A stretch of 11,036 nt of DNA from JACCZP01 sp050997195 (GCA_050997195.1 JBPCRE010000218.1:1-11036), one strand, 5' to 3'. Shown: positions 1 to 5,968, numbered from the stretch's first letter. Numbers and translations: made by a program. Notes: generated from the letters alone by a model not told the origin.

Positions 1-37
1 TCAGCCGCTCCTGGGGCTCCGCCAGCACCTGCGCCAT
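1..37 (-). CDS. Partial CDS, N-terminus of unknown protein running off the left edge
   Basis: An open minus-strand frame runs off the left edge. The ATG at 37 reads MAQVLAEPQERL and is preceded by an AGGAGG motif five bases upstream, which is why I prefer it. An in-frame ATG at 61 (MTTSEEDG then the same residues) has no visible ribosome site. Only 12 to 20 residues are visible, too few to assign a family. It lies downstream of the DUF2867 gene on the same strand, so it could be a distal member of the same transcript, but about 200 bases separate them. Confidence 0.4.
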   Translation of the reverse strand, partial: MAQVLAEPQERL

Positions 38-121
38 GCCATCCTCCTCGGACGTGGTCATCTGCAAGCAGATTCTCGAGGCCGGGTCGGACGCCTCACC
101 AGTCGTTACTGACCCACGCTC

Positions 122-238
122 CTAGCCGGAGACCAGGAAGCTGATCACGATCGTCGCCACGCCGATGCTCAGCGGCGTCTGCAGGGAGACGGAGCACCAA
201 GACCTCAGGGCAACCGAGCTCGCTGATCTGGATCGCTC
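122..238 (-). other. Open stretch after the DUF2867 stop, encoding a membrane-like segment without a start codon
   Basis: Directly after the TGA of the DUF2867 gene the same minus-strand frame stays open for 38 codons and ends with TAG at 122. Its last part reads PLSIGVATIVISFLVSG, which looks like a C-terminal transmembrane helix. No ATG, GTG or TTG occurs in the stretch. It could be the tail of a decayed membrane-protein gene, a readthrough extension, or chance. The rest of 62-121 shows nothing recognisable. Confidence 0.25.
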
Positions 239-757
239 TCATAGCCACCGTTTGCCGCAATCTTTGAGCAGACCGCGCACGACCCTTCGGTGCTGGGCCG
301 AGAAGACGGTCCAGAAGGCGCGGAAAGGGACGTTGTTCAGCTTCATGATCGTCGCCACGAGCAGTGCTTCGCGCTCACGCCTGAAGAGGATCTCGGCCTG
401 CATTCCGAACAGAGAATCGGCCGCGAGCAGGGCGACATCGGGCGAGCTCCGACGGACCTGCCAACCGAGCACACGGTGCCGGTCTTCGGTCGAGCCGAGA
501 CGGACGCCGAGCACGAACCATCCACGGCGCAGCTCAGATCGGGTCGACGCCGAAGCGCCCTCGAGCATCGCGCGAGCCCACTCCTGCGCCGTTCGCTCCC
601 GGATCCGCGGAACCGTCAGCAGGAAGCCGTCGGTGTAGTCGACGCGAGGGAGGGTTGAGAGCGCCTCTGCGTCGGGCGGAATCGTGATCTCGCGAACCCG
701 GCCCGGTGGCCCCAGCTGCGTGGTCGCGCTTCCGCCACCTTTCGCCGTCGCGCTCAC
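239..757 (-). CDS. DUF2867 family protein
   Basis: The 172-residue product resembles DUF2867-type proteins. The usual conserved opening is seen as LPRVDYTDGFLL (residues 36-47), followed by an amphipathic helix with EWARAMLEG (59-67), GWFVLGVRLGS (79-89), the core RVLGWQVRRSSPDVALLAADS (about 95-115) and a C-terminal helix QHRRVVRGLL (155-164). The family has no established reaction; its fold is thought to be SRPBCC-like, which would suit binding a small hydrophobic ligand. No signal peptide or membrane segment is seen. The GTG start at 757 overlaps the TGA of the upstream tautomerase gene (GTGA), so the two are almost certainly translationally coupled, and both should be controlled by the divergent TetR protein. 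The family call is from remembered motifs, not a search. Confidence 0.8.
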   Translation of the reverse strand: MSATAKGGGSATTQLGPPGRVREITIPPDAEALSTLPRVDYTDGFLLTVPRIRERTAQEWARAMLEGASASTRSELRRGWFVLGVRLGSTEDRHRVLGWQVRRSSPDVALLAADSLFGMQAEILFRREREALLVATIMKLNNVPFRAFWTVFSAQHRRVVRGLLKDCGKRWL

Positions 758-1320
758 GATCGATACGCCTCCGCTTGCGTGCTCACGGTGGCACCGCCCT
801 GAGGGCTAGCTGCCGCGAGGACCTCCTCGGCCCGGCGTAGCCGCCGTTCGGCCAGCACCTGCTCGGCGGTCTCGCGAGGCTCGCCCACCATTTCTGGGTG
901 TAGGGGCCAGACCAGCTCGTAGATGTCGGGAAGGCGCATCACCCTGCCGGCGCCGCCCCACGTTCCGTCCGGGATCTCGAGAGTAAAAACTCCGACGCGG
1001 GCTTCGGGATAGGGCCAGGCGCCATCCTCGGCAGCGGTGATCGCCTGCGTGATCCCTGCCGTCACGGCGGGGCGCCGTTCGTCGTCGTACGGGCTTTCGG
1101 GGACCTGGCAGATGAAGCAATAGCGCGGCGACCGTGGCGGCGCGCCGCCGACGTAGACCTCGGGCCGGTGCACGAAGACCCAGCCGAGCCGTTGGCCCAT
1201 CTCGTTGGACGGGTCGATCCCCTCGTGCTGAAGCAGAAGGTCGGTGATCTCCGTGATCAGTTCGCGCTCAGTACTCGGCGAGAGCGCCCCCGCAGGGATA
1301 TACGCGTCGAGGAACGGCAT
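754..1320 (-). CDS. Fused (tandem) tautomerase-superfamily protein
   Basis: This 188-residue protein begins MPFLDAYIPAGALS, so removing Met exposes the N-terminal proline that is the catalytic base in 4-oxalocrotonate tautomerase-type enzymes. The N-terminal beta-alpha-beta unit (1-60) is followed by a second similar unit: RYCFICQVPE (66-75), a helix around 84-98, then RVGVFTLEIPDGTWGGAGR (108-126). That makes it a fused dimer of the fold, with the second proline not at an N-terminus. About 40 C-terminal residues are charged and helical. Such enzymes tautomerise, dehalogenate or decarboxylate small unsaturated keto-acids; the substrate here is unknown. The frame extends to 1473, but the ATG at 1320 has an excellent AAGGAG site seven bases upstream and gives the required Pro-1. 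The gene is first in an operon with the DUF2867 gene and divergent from a TetR regulator. Confidence 0.85.
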   Translation of the reverse strand: MPFLDAYIPAGALSPSTERELITEITDLLLQHEGIDPSNEMGQRLGWVFVHRPEVYVGGAPPRSPRYCFICQVPESPYDDERRPAVTAGITQAITAAEDGAWPYPEARVGVFTLEIPDGTWGGAGRVMRLPDIYELVWPLHPEMVGEPRETAEQVLAERRLRRAEEVLAAASPQGGATVSTQAEAYRS

Positions 1321-1322
1321 CG

Positions 1323-1337
1323 TTGATCTCCTTCCGG
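1323..1337 (-). promoter_or_regulatory. Ribosome binding site of the tautomerase gene
   Basis: Read on the minus strand, GGAAGGAGATC lies just upstream of the ATG at 1320. This near-perfect Shine-Dalgarno sequence decides the start and rules out the longer open frame, which would run through both palindromic operators. Confidence 0.8.
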
Positions 1338-1370
1338 CGAGGACACAGAGTCCCCCAGAGCACTTGGTTA

Positions 1371-1386
1371 TATACGGGTTCGTATA
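1371..1386. promoter_or_regulatory. Probable TetR operator O1, inverted repeat TATACG-N4-CGTATA
   Basis: This is a perfect 6-bp inverted repeat, TATACGGGTTCGTATA, with a 4-bp spacer. It overlaps a leftward -10-like TATAAC (1367-1372, minus strand), so a bound repressor would block the tautomerase/DUF2867 promoter. A second copy of the same pattern lies at 1421-1434. Assignment to the TetR protein encoded next door is inferred from position and the shared motif. Confidence 0.75.
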
Positions 1387-1420
1387 GAGGGCAGAACGTA
1401 GCACAGTCGCTGCTCTCGTT

Positions 1421-1434
1421 ATACGCTCGCGTAT
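1421..1434. promoter_or_regulatory. Probable TetR operator O2, inverted repeat ATACG-N4-CGTAT
   Basis: This inverted repeat, ATACGCTCGCGTAT, shares the ATACG/CGTAT half-sites and the spacer length of O1, with centres 49 bp apart. It ends 13 bases before the TetR start codon and overlaps a TATACG that could be the rightward -10, which suggests autorepression. Confidence 0.72.
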
Positions 1435-1447
1435 CCTCTGCACCGAG

Positions 1448-2017
1448 ATGGCGGCGCCCCGCACTCCTCGCAACAGGTGGATCGAACAGGGGCTTGAGGC
1501 TCTCGCGGCTGGGGGGCCCGACGCGGTTCGGGTCGAGTCGCTCGCGCGGGCGCTCGGAGTAACGAAGGGGGGCTTCTACGGATACTTCGACGATCGCCGT
1601 GCCCTACTCGACGAGATGCTCGATTCCTGGGAGCGGCGAAGCGTTGACGAGGTGATCGAGCAGATCGAGGCCGAGGGAGGAGAGCCCCGGGAGAGACTCC
1701 GGCGACTGTCGGCACTTGCTGGCGCAAAGCGGCACGAAGATCTGAGGATCGACCTTGCTGTTCGCCACTGGGCTCGGCGGGACAGACGCGTTGCGAGGCG
1801 CCTGAAGCGGATCGACAACCGTCGCATGGACTACCTGCGCTCGCTGTTCGCCCCGCTATCCCACAACGGGGACGACACCGAAGCCCGGTGCCTCCTCTTC
1901 TATTCGCTGTGGATCGGCGACCATTTCATCGCCGCCGATCACGGCACCCGGACGCGCTCAGATGTCGTCAAGCTCGCCTTGGAATATCTGGGACGCCAGA
2001 CCGATCATCGGCCGTGA
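1448..2017 (+). CDS. TetR/AcrR family transcriptional regulator
   Basis: The 189-residue protein has the TetR layout. An N-terminal helix (about 8-22, ending GLEALAAGGPDAV) is followed by the helix-turn-helix VESLARALGVTKGGFYGYF (29-47), whose GVTKGGFYGYF is the typical recognition-helix signature, and then by the helix DRRALLDEML. The C-terminal 130 residues are helical and variable, as expected for ligand binding and dimerisation; HWARRDRRVARRLKRID (108-124) and LFYSLWIGDHF (150-160) are recognisable in many members. TetR proteins are usually repressors released by a small ligand. The gene is divergent from the tautomerase/DUF2867 operon, with two matching palindromes between them, so those genes and itself are the likely targets. 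The ATG has little ribosome site in front of it (CACCGAG), and a very short leader is possible. Confidence 0.93.
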   Translation: MAAPRTPRNRWIEQGLEALAAGGPDAVRVESLARALGVTKGGFYGYFDDRRALLDEMLDSWERRSVDEVIEQIEAEGGEPRERLRRLSALAGAKRHEDLRIDLAVRHWARRDRRVARRLKRIDNRRMDYLRSLFAPLSHNGDDTEARCLLFYSLWIGDHFIAADHGTRTRSDVVKLALEYLGRQTDHRP

Positions 2018-2225
2018 GGGAGGACTTGCCGAGCCCCCTACTCCATGCGCTGCTAGGCCCGGCAGCACTGAAGGGAGAGCGGCCCTTCGTCGCTCCCGCG
2101 GCGCCTCCACGGCCCTACGTCTCGACAAAGTGATGCTCAAATGATGCCCACGGAGGCTGTTATTGGTCTCGACCGCAAGTGACGCGTTACAACAGAAGAC
2201 GTCTAATTGCAGGACTTTCCGGCCA
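2018..2225. other. Intergenic gap between the TetR gene and tRNA-Leu, no gene seen
   Basis: I see no convincing gene here. The reading frames crossing it are short and extend as out-of-frame continuations of the TetR gene or the tRNA. It holds a weak hairpin (2073-2097), a near-repeat TGATGCTCAA/TGATGCCCA around 2132-2152, and locally lower GC from about 2145 to 2215. It lies on the 3' side of the tRNA, a place commonly used as an integration site. Confidence 0.5.
2073..2097 (+). terminator. Possible weak hairpin terminator after the TetR gene
   Basis: GGGAG at 2073-2077 can pair with CTCCC at 2093-2097, and the stem extends by CG/CG past a small bulge. There is no T-run. Its position 56 bases after the TetR stop is the main support. 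Confidence 0.25.
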
Positions 2226-2310
2226 TGCGGATGAGAGGACTCGAACCTCCACGGGATCTCTCCCACACGGACCTGAACCGTGCGCGTCTGCCTAATTCCG
2301 CCACATCCGC
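2226..2310 (-). tRNA. tRNA-Leu (anticodon CAG)
   Basis: Read on the minus strand, the acceptor arms GCGGATG and CATCCGC pair over seven bases with discriminator A. The D-arm contains GGCGGAATTAGGCAGACGC. The anticodon stem-loop is ACGG-TTCAGGT-CCGT, giving anticodon CAG, which reads CUG leucine codons. A long variable arm (GGGA-GAGA-TCCC), typical of class II leucine tRNAs, is followed by the T-arm GAGG-TTCGAGT-CCTC. No CCA is encoded (the next bases are TGG), so the tail must be added by the CCA-adding enzyme. The gene stands alone, and its 3' end faces the TetR/tautomerase cassette. Confidence 0.97.
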
Positions 2311-2320
2311 AGGCTCGGCC

Positions 2321-2326
2321 AACATA
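2321..2326 (-). promoter_or_regulatory. Possible -10 element of the tRNA-Leu promoter
   Basis: TATGTT on the minus strand lies 10 bases before the mature tRNA 5' end, suitable for a -10 box. No good -35 hexamer can be seen in the GC-rich sequence upstream, so this is only suggestive. Confidence 0.3.
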
Positions 2327-2437
2327 GCTCACCCGGCCCGCCTCGCTCAGGCGTCCGCGGGTGGGAGGCCGGGGACGTGGCGCGCGGACGAGTCGGAATG
2401 GCTTACGATCGCCGGCGCAGTGACGAGAGGAGACACC

Positions 2438-2839
2438 GTGAGGAGAGCCCTGTTCATCGCCGCCGGCCTTGCCGTGCTCGCGCCCGCGAGCGCCGCTGAA
2501 GCTCGCACGCTGAGCGACGCGCGGGCTCGGAGCGCCGCACTCAGCCTCGCGGCCGCCGAGGCGCGCCAGGAGCCGAGCGGTGGGGGGGCCCGGGTGGAGT
2601 CGTGCAGCCGCCGGTCGTCGCTCCGCGTTCGCTGCCGGGTCTCCTTCCGCTACACCGAGCCGCTGGCCTACCGCGGGCGCTACGACGTGGTCAACAACGA
2701 GTACGAGTGGATCTCCGAAGAGCGGGCCTGCTCCGCCACCGCGGTGGTGCAGTATCCCCACCGACGGTCGAAGAAGCTCTCGAGTGCGTTGGAGAAGCGG
2801 CGCTGTTCGCCGTTCTTCGACAATCCGCCCGGGCGCTGA
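2438..2839 (+). CDS. Small secreted four-cysteine protein, function unknown
   Basis: I chose the GTG at 2438 because GAGAGGAG precedes it by five bases and the product then begins with a clean Sec signal peptide: RR, a hydrophobic stretch LFIAAGLAVLA, then APASAA with likely cleavage near residues 20-23. The longer open frame upstream runs through the tRNA gene and cannot be coding there. The mature part, about 110 residues, has a helical Ala/Arg-rich segment (24-45) and then a beta-like domain with four cysteines (56, 66, 98, 123), which could form two disulfides outside the membrane. It also contains FRYTEPLAYRGRYDVV (70-85) and many aromatic residues. I recognise no family. It has its own ribosome site and stands alone between the tRNA and a convergent gene. 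Confidence 0.75.
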   Translation: MRRALFIAAGLAVLAPASAAEARTLSDARARSAALSLAAAEARQEPSGGGARVESCSRRSSLRVRCRVSFRYTEPLAYRGRYDVVNNEYEWISEERACSATAVVQYPHRRSKKLSSALEKRRCSPFFDNPPGR

Positions 2840-2880
2840 GCCTCGACCCACCGGGACCGGTGGATTCCGGGCTGAGGCTC
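2838..2880. terminator. Nested hairpin between convergent genes, likely bidirectional terminator
   Basis: An outer stem GAGCCTC/GAGGCTC (2838-2844 with 2874-2880) encloses an inner stem CCACCG/CGGTGG (2848-2853 with 2858-2863). It begins at the stop codon of the small secreted protein and lies just beyond the end of the convergent membrane-protein gene. There is no clear T-run on either strand, as is common in GC-rich actinobacteria. Confidence 0.5.
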
Positions 2881-2904
2881 GCTTCGGGCGGACCCCGGGC
2901 GGGG

Positions 2905-4533
2905 TCAGCCCTTCGGCTTGAGGAGCGCCTTGAGCCGGCGCACCCGGGGCCGGTCGTGCCAGGCCGATCCGTCATGCGAGCCAGAGTTGGTGCGCGCTGG
3001 GTCCACGGTGACCCTCGGTTCTCCCGTGCGGACGGGCTGCCCGTTGGTGTTCGTCGTGGGCGGCGAAGAGGTGGCCGCCTGCCGGTTGGGGCGCGGGGGC
3101 GCCGCGCCGACGGCCGCGAGCGAACCCGTCTCCGTCTGAGAGCTCTCGGAAGCCGGGGTGGGCCAGCGGAAGCGGCTCGCGGGCGGCGGCTCGGGAGCGA
3201 GCAGGCCACCGTCCACGGGGGCCTCCGGGCTCGGGGGTACCGAAGGTGGCTCCACCGGGGCCCCCGGCGCCGCCGCCGGGGGCGACGCGGGCCTGCGCGT
3301 GGGCGGCGGCTTCGGGGCCTGGGCGGGGGACGCGACGGCGGCGGTCTCGACCCGCGAGGGCGGTGAGGCCGACGCACCGACCCGAGCGGGCGCAGCCGCC
3401 ACGGAAGCTCTCGAGAGCTCGCCGACGCCCGCGATGGCGGCGACCCCGGCGCGGCGGTCGCGGACCGCGCGCGCGACCAGTACGAGAAAGAGCAGGGCAC
3501 TCAGACCGGCGAGCAACTCGGGGACACCGGGGCCTCCGGTGCTCCGGGTGCGGATCAGGCTCGGGAAGGGCTCGGCCTCCGCGTTGGAATCTCGGCCGAG
3601 GTTGGCCGTCTGAAGATCGCTCGGCGCCTTGCCCTCTCGGGGGCCGGCGGAGCGGCGTGTTCCGATGTCCGGCCGTGTGCGGAGCCCGCCGGGGCCCGGG
3701 GCGACGGTGCCGAAGGCTCCGGCGTAGCCGGGACGGAAGATGGTTCCCTCGCCCGCTGCAGCGGCGGGTGCGCCGCACGCTCCGGCGGACGTCGCGCCCC
3801 GAAGCTTCGCGAGACCGCGCTGCCCTATGCGCCGCGCCTCCTGCGCGCCGGTTCCGATACGCGCGCCCACAGCGCGCCATGAGAGTGGCGGGCCGGCCAT
3901 GGTCCCCGCGCGCAGGGTCAGGGCACGTTGCTCGATGCCGGGCAGCGACGGCAGGCAGCCCCGCAGTCGGTCGATCTCGGCCCGCAGGCTCTCGGGCCGC
4001 CTCGAAGAACCCCTCGGACTCCCGGCCGCGGGTCCGCGGATTCCGGAGGCGCGGCCCGCGCCGCCTCTCGGGTCGCTTCCCCCGCTCCGACCGCCGCGAC
4101 CGCGCTCGCCGCGACCGGAGCGCGAGCCCCGCTCGCCACCCCCGGCCGAGGGGCTGCTCCGGCCCGCCGGTGCGCCGGCTTGACCGCCGCCTCCGCCCCC
4201 TCGGGACGAGCCGCTCGAGCCGCCGCCGCCGCCTCCGCCCGACCCCGAGCCACCAGAGGAGCCGAGTCCGCCCACCGACGGTGTCTTCGGCGCCGAGGGC
4301 ACTTTCGGGGCAGGGGCCGGCAGCACGGGCGTGCTCACCTCGGGCACGGCCACCTCGGGCGCCCGGATCTCGGGCACCGACACCTCCGGAGCCTTGACCG
4401 CGGGCACGTTGACCGCCGGCAGCTGCGCGGCGGCGGGCCCGGCGGCCAGGGCGAGAATGGCGGCCGTCGCGAGCGAGGCGGGGAGCCCCGTGCGCCGGAT
4501 GCGGCGGACCCTTGATGCAGACGATCGGTACAT
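2905..4533 (-). CDS. Low-complexity membrane protein with an embedded sigma-70 region 4-like HTH domain
   Basis: This 542-residue protein begins with a signal-peptide-like segment: a basic start, then LATAAILALAAGPAAAQ (21-37). Next come a Val/Pro repeat region built on VPEV/APEV units (40-85), a Gly/Ser/Arg-rich linker (88-180), a compact ordered domain (about 182-246), a second linker, one hydrophobic segment VPELLAGLSALLFLVLVARAV (338-358) followed by RDRR, and a Pro/Ala-rich basic tail. The ordered domain contains LRAEIDRLRGCLPSLPGIEQRALTLRAG and ends with ARRIGQRGLAKLRG, which closely follows sigma-70 region 4 (LP..eR.vL.LR.G through the recognition helix to rAl..LR). With a signal peptide in front, the domain would lie outside the membrane, where no DNA is expected. 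No neighbour explains its role. The ATG at 4533 has no strong ribosome site. Confidence 0.78.
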   Translation of the reverse strand: MYRSSASRVRRIRRTGLPASLATAAILALAAGPAAAQLPAVNVPAVKAPEVSVPEIRAPEVAVPEVSTPVLPAPAPKVPSAPKTPSVGGLGSSGGSGSGGGGGGGSSGSSRGGGGGGQAGAPAGRSSPSAGGGERGSRSGRGERGRGGRSGGSDPRGGAGRASGIRGPAAGSPRGSSRRPESLRAEIDRLRGCLPSLPGIEQRALTLRAGTMAGPPLSWRAVGARIGTGAQEARRIGQRGLAKLRGATSAGACGAPAAAAGEGTIFRPGYAGAFGTVAPGPGGLRTRPDIGTRRSAGPREGKAPSDLQTANLGRDSNAEAEPFPSLIRTRSTGGPGVPELLAGLSALLFLVLVARAVRDRRAGVAAIAGVGELSRASVAAAPARVGASASPPSRVETAAVASPAQAPKPPPTRRPASPPAAAPGAPVEPPSVPPSPEAPVDGGLLAPEPPPASRFRWPTPASESSQTETGSLAAVGAAPPRPNRQAATSSPPTTNTNGQPVRTGEPRVTVDPARTNSGSHDGSAWHDRPRVRRLKALLKPKG

Positions 4534-4622
4534 GTGCGCGACACGGTAGCTCGTCTCGGGCGCGCGGAGCGCCGGTCGAGAGGCGCGCGACGTCGCAGGC
4601 GGCGAACCGTCAAGCTGTACTC

Positions 4623-5192
4623 GTGGGTGAGATCGTGCTGGCGCGTCACGGGGAGACCGAGTGGAGCCTGAGCGGGCAGCACACGGGCTTCACCGACATT
4701 CCCCTCACCGACGACGGCCGACGCCAGGGGGAGCGGCTCGGGCGCAGGCTGCGCGCGTGGTCCTTCGACCGGGTGCTGACCAGCCCCCTCCAGCGAGCGG
4801 CCGAGACGTGCACCATCGCCGGCTTTCCCGAGGCCGAGACGCGCGAAGACCTCGTGGAGTGGGACTACGGGGACTACGAGGGCATGACCACGCCGGAGAT
4901 CCGCGAGCAGGCGCCCGGCTGGTCGCTGTGGACCGACGGCGCGCTCGGCGGTGAGACGCCCGAGGGCGTAGGCGCGCGCGTCGACCCGCTCGTGGCCGAG
5001 CTTCGAGAGCTCGAGGGCGACGCGGCGATCTTCGCCCACGGCCACGTTCTCCGTGTGCTGGCGGCGAGGTGGCTCGGCCTCCCGCCCGCCTCAGGCGCCC
5101 TCTTCGCGCTGTCGACGGGCACGGTGAGCGTGCTCGGGCACGAGCGAGGCACGGCGGTGATCCGGCTGTGGAACGACGACGCCCATCTGTGA
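4623..5192 (+). CDS. Histidine phosphatase (phosphoglycerate mutase-like, SHB17-type)
   Basis: The 189-residue product has the RHGET signature (R8, H9, E11), in which His9 would be phosphorylated during catalysis. It also has TSPLQRAAETC (53-63), the loop WDYGDYEG (80-87) after acidic Glu79, and the second catalytic region FAHGHVLRVLAARWLGL (137-153). The pattern W-SLSGQHTGFTDIPLT followed by EWDYGDYEGM and FAHGH is very like yeast SHB17, a sedoheptulose-1,7-bisphosphatase, so a sugar-bisphosphate substrate is more likely than mutase activity; this is inference. The open frame starts at 4512 inside the divergent gene, but the GTG at 4623 places the beta-strand EIVLARHGE correctly at the N-terminus. 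The ribosome site is weak. It is divergent from the sigma-like membrane protein across about 90 bases. Confidence 0.88.
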   Translation: MGEIVLARHGETEWSLSGQHTGFTDIPLTDDGRRQGERLGRRLRAWSFDRVLTSPLQRAAETCTIAGFPEAETREDLVEWDYGDYEGMTTPEIREQAPGWSLWTDGALGGETPEGVGARVDPLVAELRELEGDAAIFAHGHVLRVLAARWLGLPPASGALFALSTGTVSVLGHERGTAVIRLWNDDAHL

Positions 5193-5200
5193 GCGGATAG

Positions 5201-5223
5201 GGCCGGACGCGTGCGTCCGGGCC
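5201..5223. terminator. Hairpin terminator between convergent phosphatase and ATPase genes
   Basis: CCGGACGC (5203-5210) and GCGTCCGG (5213-5220) form a perfect inverted repeat. Two bases separate them, so the closing pairs open to give a seven-pair stem with a four-base loop. It lies in the 44-base gap between two convergent stop codons and can serve both strands. No T-run follows. Confidence 0.65.
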
Positions 5224-5236
5224 CGCGAGGCTCAGC

Positions 5237-5968
5237 TCAGTCGGTGAAGAGGTGCCGGAAGAAGCGTTCGGGGGCCTCGAGGAAGGAGCGGGTGAGCTGG
5301 TATTGCTCGGTGTCCTCGTAGGCCACCGTTGTGCACCCGTCCTCCGAGAGCTCGTAGATGAGCGCATCGGGGTAGGCCATGAGGATCGGCGAGTGAGTGG
5401 CGATGAGGAACTGGGAGCCTCCCTCCACGAGATCGTGCATCCGGCGCAACAGGGCCAGATTGCCCGGCACCGATAGGGTCGCCTCGGGCTCGTCGAGCAG
5501 GTAGAGCCCTCCCGGCTCGAAGCGGTGGTTGAGCACCGCGAGGAAGGACTCCCCGTGCGAGACCTCGTGCAGAGGCACGCCGCCGTAGCTCTTCAGCACG
5601 CCGACCTGCTCGATGGCGGTGGCCACGTTGAAGAAGCTCTCCGCCCGGAGGAAGAATCCGCTGCTCGGTCGAGTGATGCCCCGAACGAGTCGGATCGCCT
5701 CGTGCAGGTCCGAGTGCGACGCCCTCGTCGCGAAATCGAAGTTCTGGGTGCCGCCTTCGGCGTTGAACCCGGCGGCGACGGCGACGGCTTCGAGAAGCGT
5801 CGACTTTCCGCTGCCGTTGTCGCCGACGAGGAAGGTGACGTGCGGGTCGAGGGAGAGGGAATCGAGGCTCCGCAGCGCTGGTATGCAGTACGGGTACGCA
5901 GCCGGGTCCTCGATCTCCTCGCGCCGAAGCTCGACCGCTCGGAGGAAGCCCGGCTCGAGGTGCGTCAC
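5237..5968 (-). CDS. Solitary SMC/ABC-type AAA ATPase (COG3910-like)
   Basis: The 243-residue protein has all motifs of an ABC/RecF-type ATPase head: Walker A GDNGSGKST (49-57), an ABC-signature-like VSHGES (136-141), Walker B LYLLDEPEATLS (155-166) with the catalytic glutamate E160, and the H-loop ATHSP (190-194). The N-terminal strands before Walker A and the short insert between Walker A and the signature, without a coiled coil or membrane domain, resemble the predicted ATPases of COG3910. Function is unknown; such proteins are assumed to dimerise on ATP and act on nucleic acid or a partner. The GTG at 5968 follows a G-rich stretch. A 55-residue gene ends 67 bases upstream on the same strand, so co-transcription is possible. 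There is no adjacent nuclease of the kind seen with OLD or Gabija-type defence ATPases. Confidence 0.88.
   Translation of the reverse strand: MTHLEPGFLRAVELRREEIEDPAAYPYCIPALRSLDSLSLDPHVTFLVGDNGSGKSTLLEAVAVAAGFNAEGGTQNFDFATRASHSDLHEAIRLVRGITRPSSGFFLRAESFFNVATAIEQVGVLKSYGGVPLHEVSHGESFLAVLNHRFEPGGLYLLDEPEATLSVPGNLALLRRMHDLVEGGSQFLIATHSPILMAYPDALIYELSEDGCTTVAYEDTEQYQLTRSFLEAPERFFRHLFTD

Noticed and set aside
165..658. Plus-strand open frames of 157 and 122 residues opposite the DUF2867 gene
   Set aside because: They are antisense to a gene with recognisable motifs, are rich in Arg/Ser, and lack domains or ribosome sites.
2132..2152. TGATGCTCAA / TGATGCCCA near-repeat, considered as an attachment site or CRISPR-like repeat
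   Set aside because: There are only two imperfect copies back to back, and neither matches the tRNA end or recurs elsewhere in the window.
2197..2204. Palindrome AGACGTCT upstream of the tRNA 3' end
   Set aside because: A single eight-base palindrome is expected by chance in 11 kb and has no supporting partner.
2207..2437. N-terminal extension of the secreted protein to 210 residues
   Set aside because: The extension would translate the complement of tRNA-Leu and bury the signal peptide. The GTG at 2438 has a strong ribosome site.
1958..2851. 297-residue minus-strand frame across the tRNA and the secreted-protein gene
   Set aside because: It runs through the tRNA and antisense to the signal-peptide protein, and its product is low-complexity.
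3246..4397. 383-residue plus-strand frame opposite the sigma-like gene
   Set aside because: It is almost wholly Arg/Pro/Ser/Gly without structure, as expected from the antisense of a Gly/Pro/Ala-rich gene.
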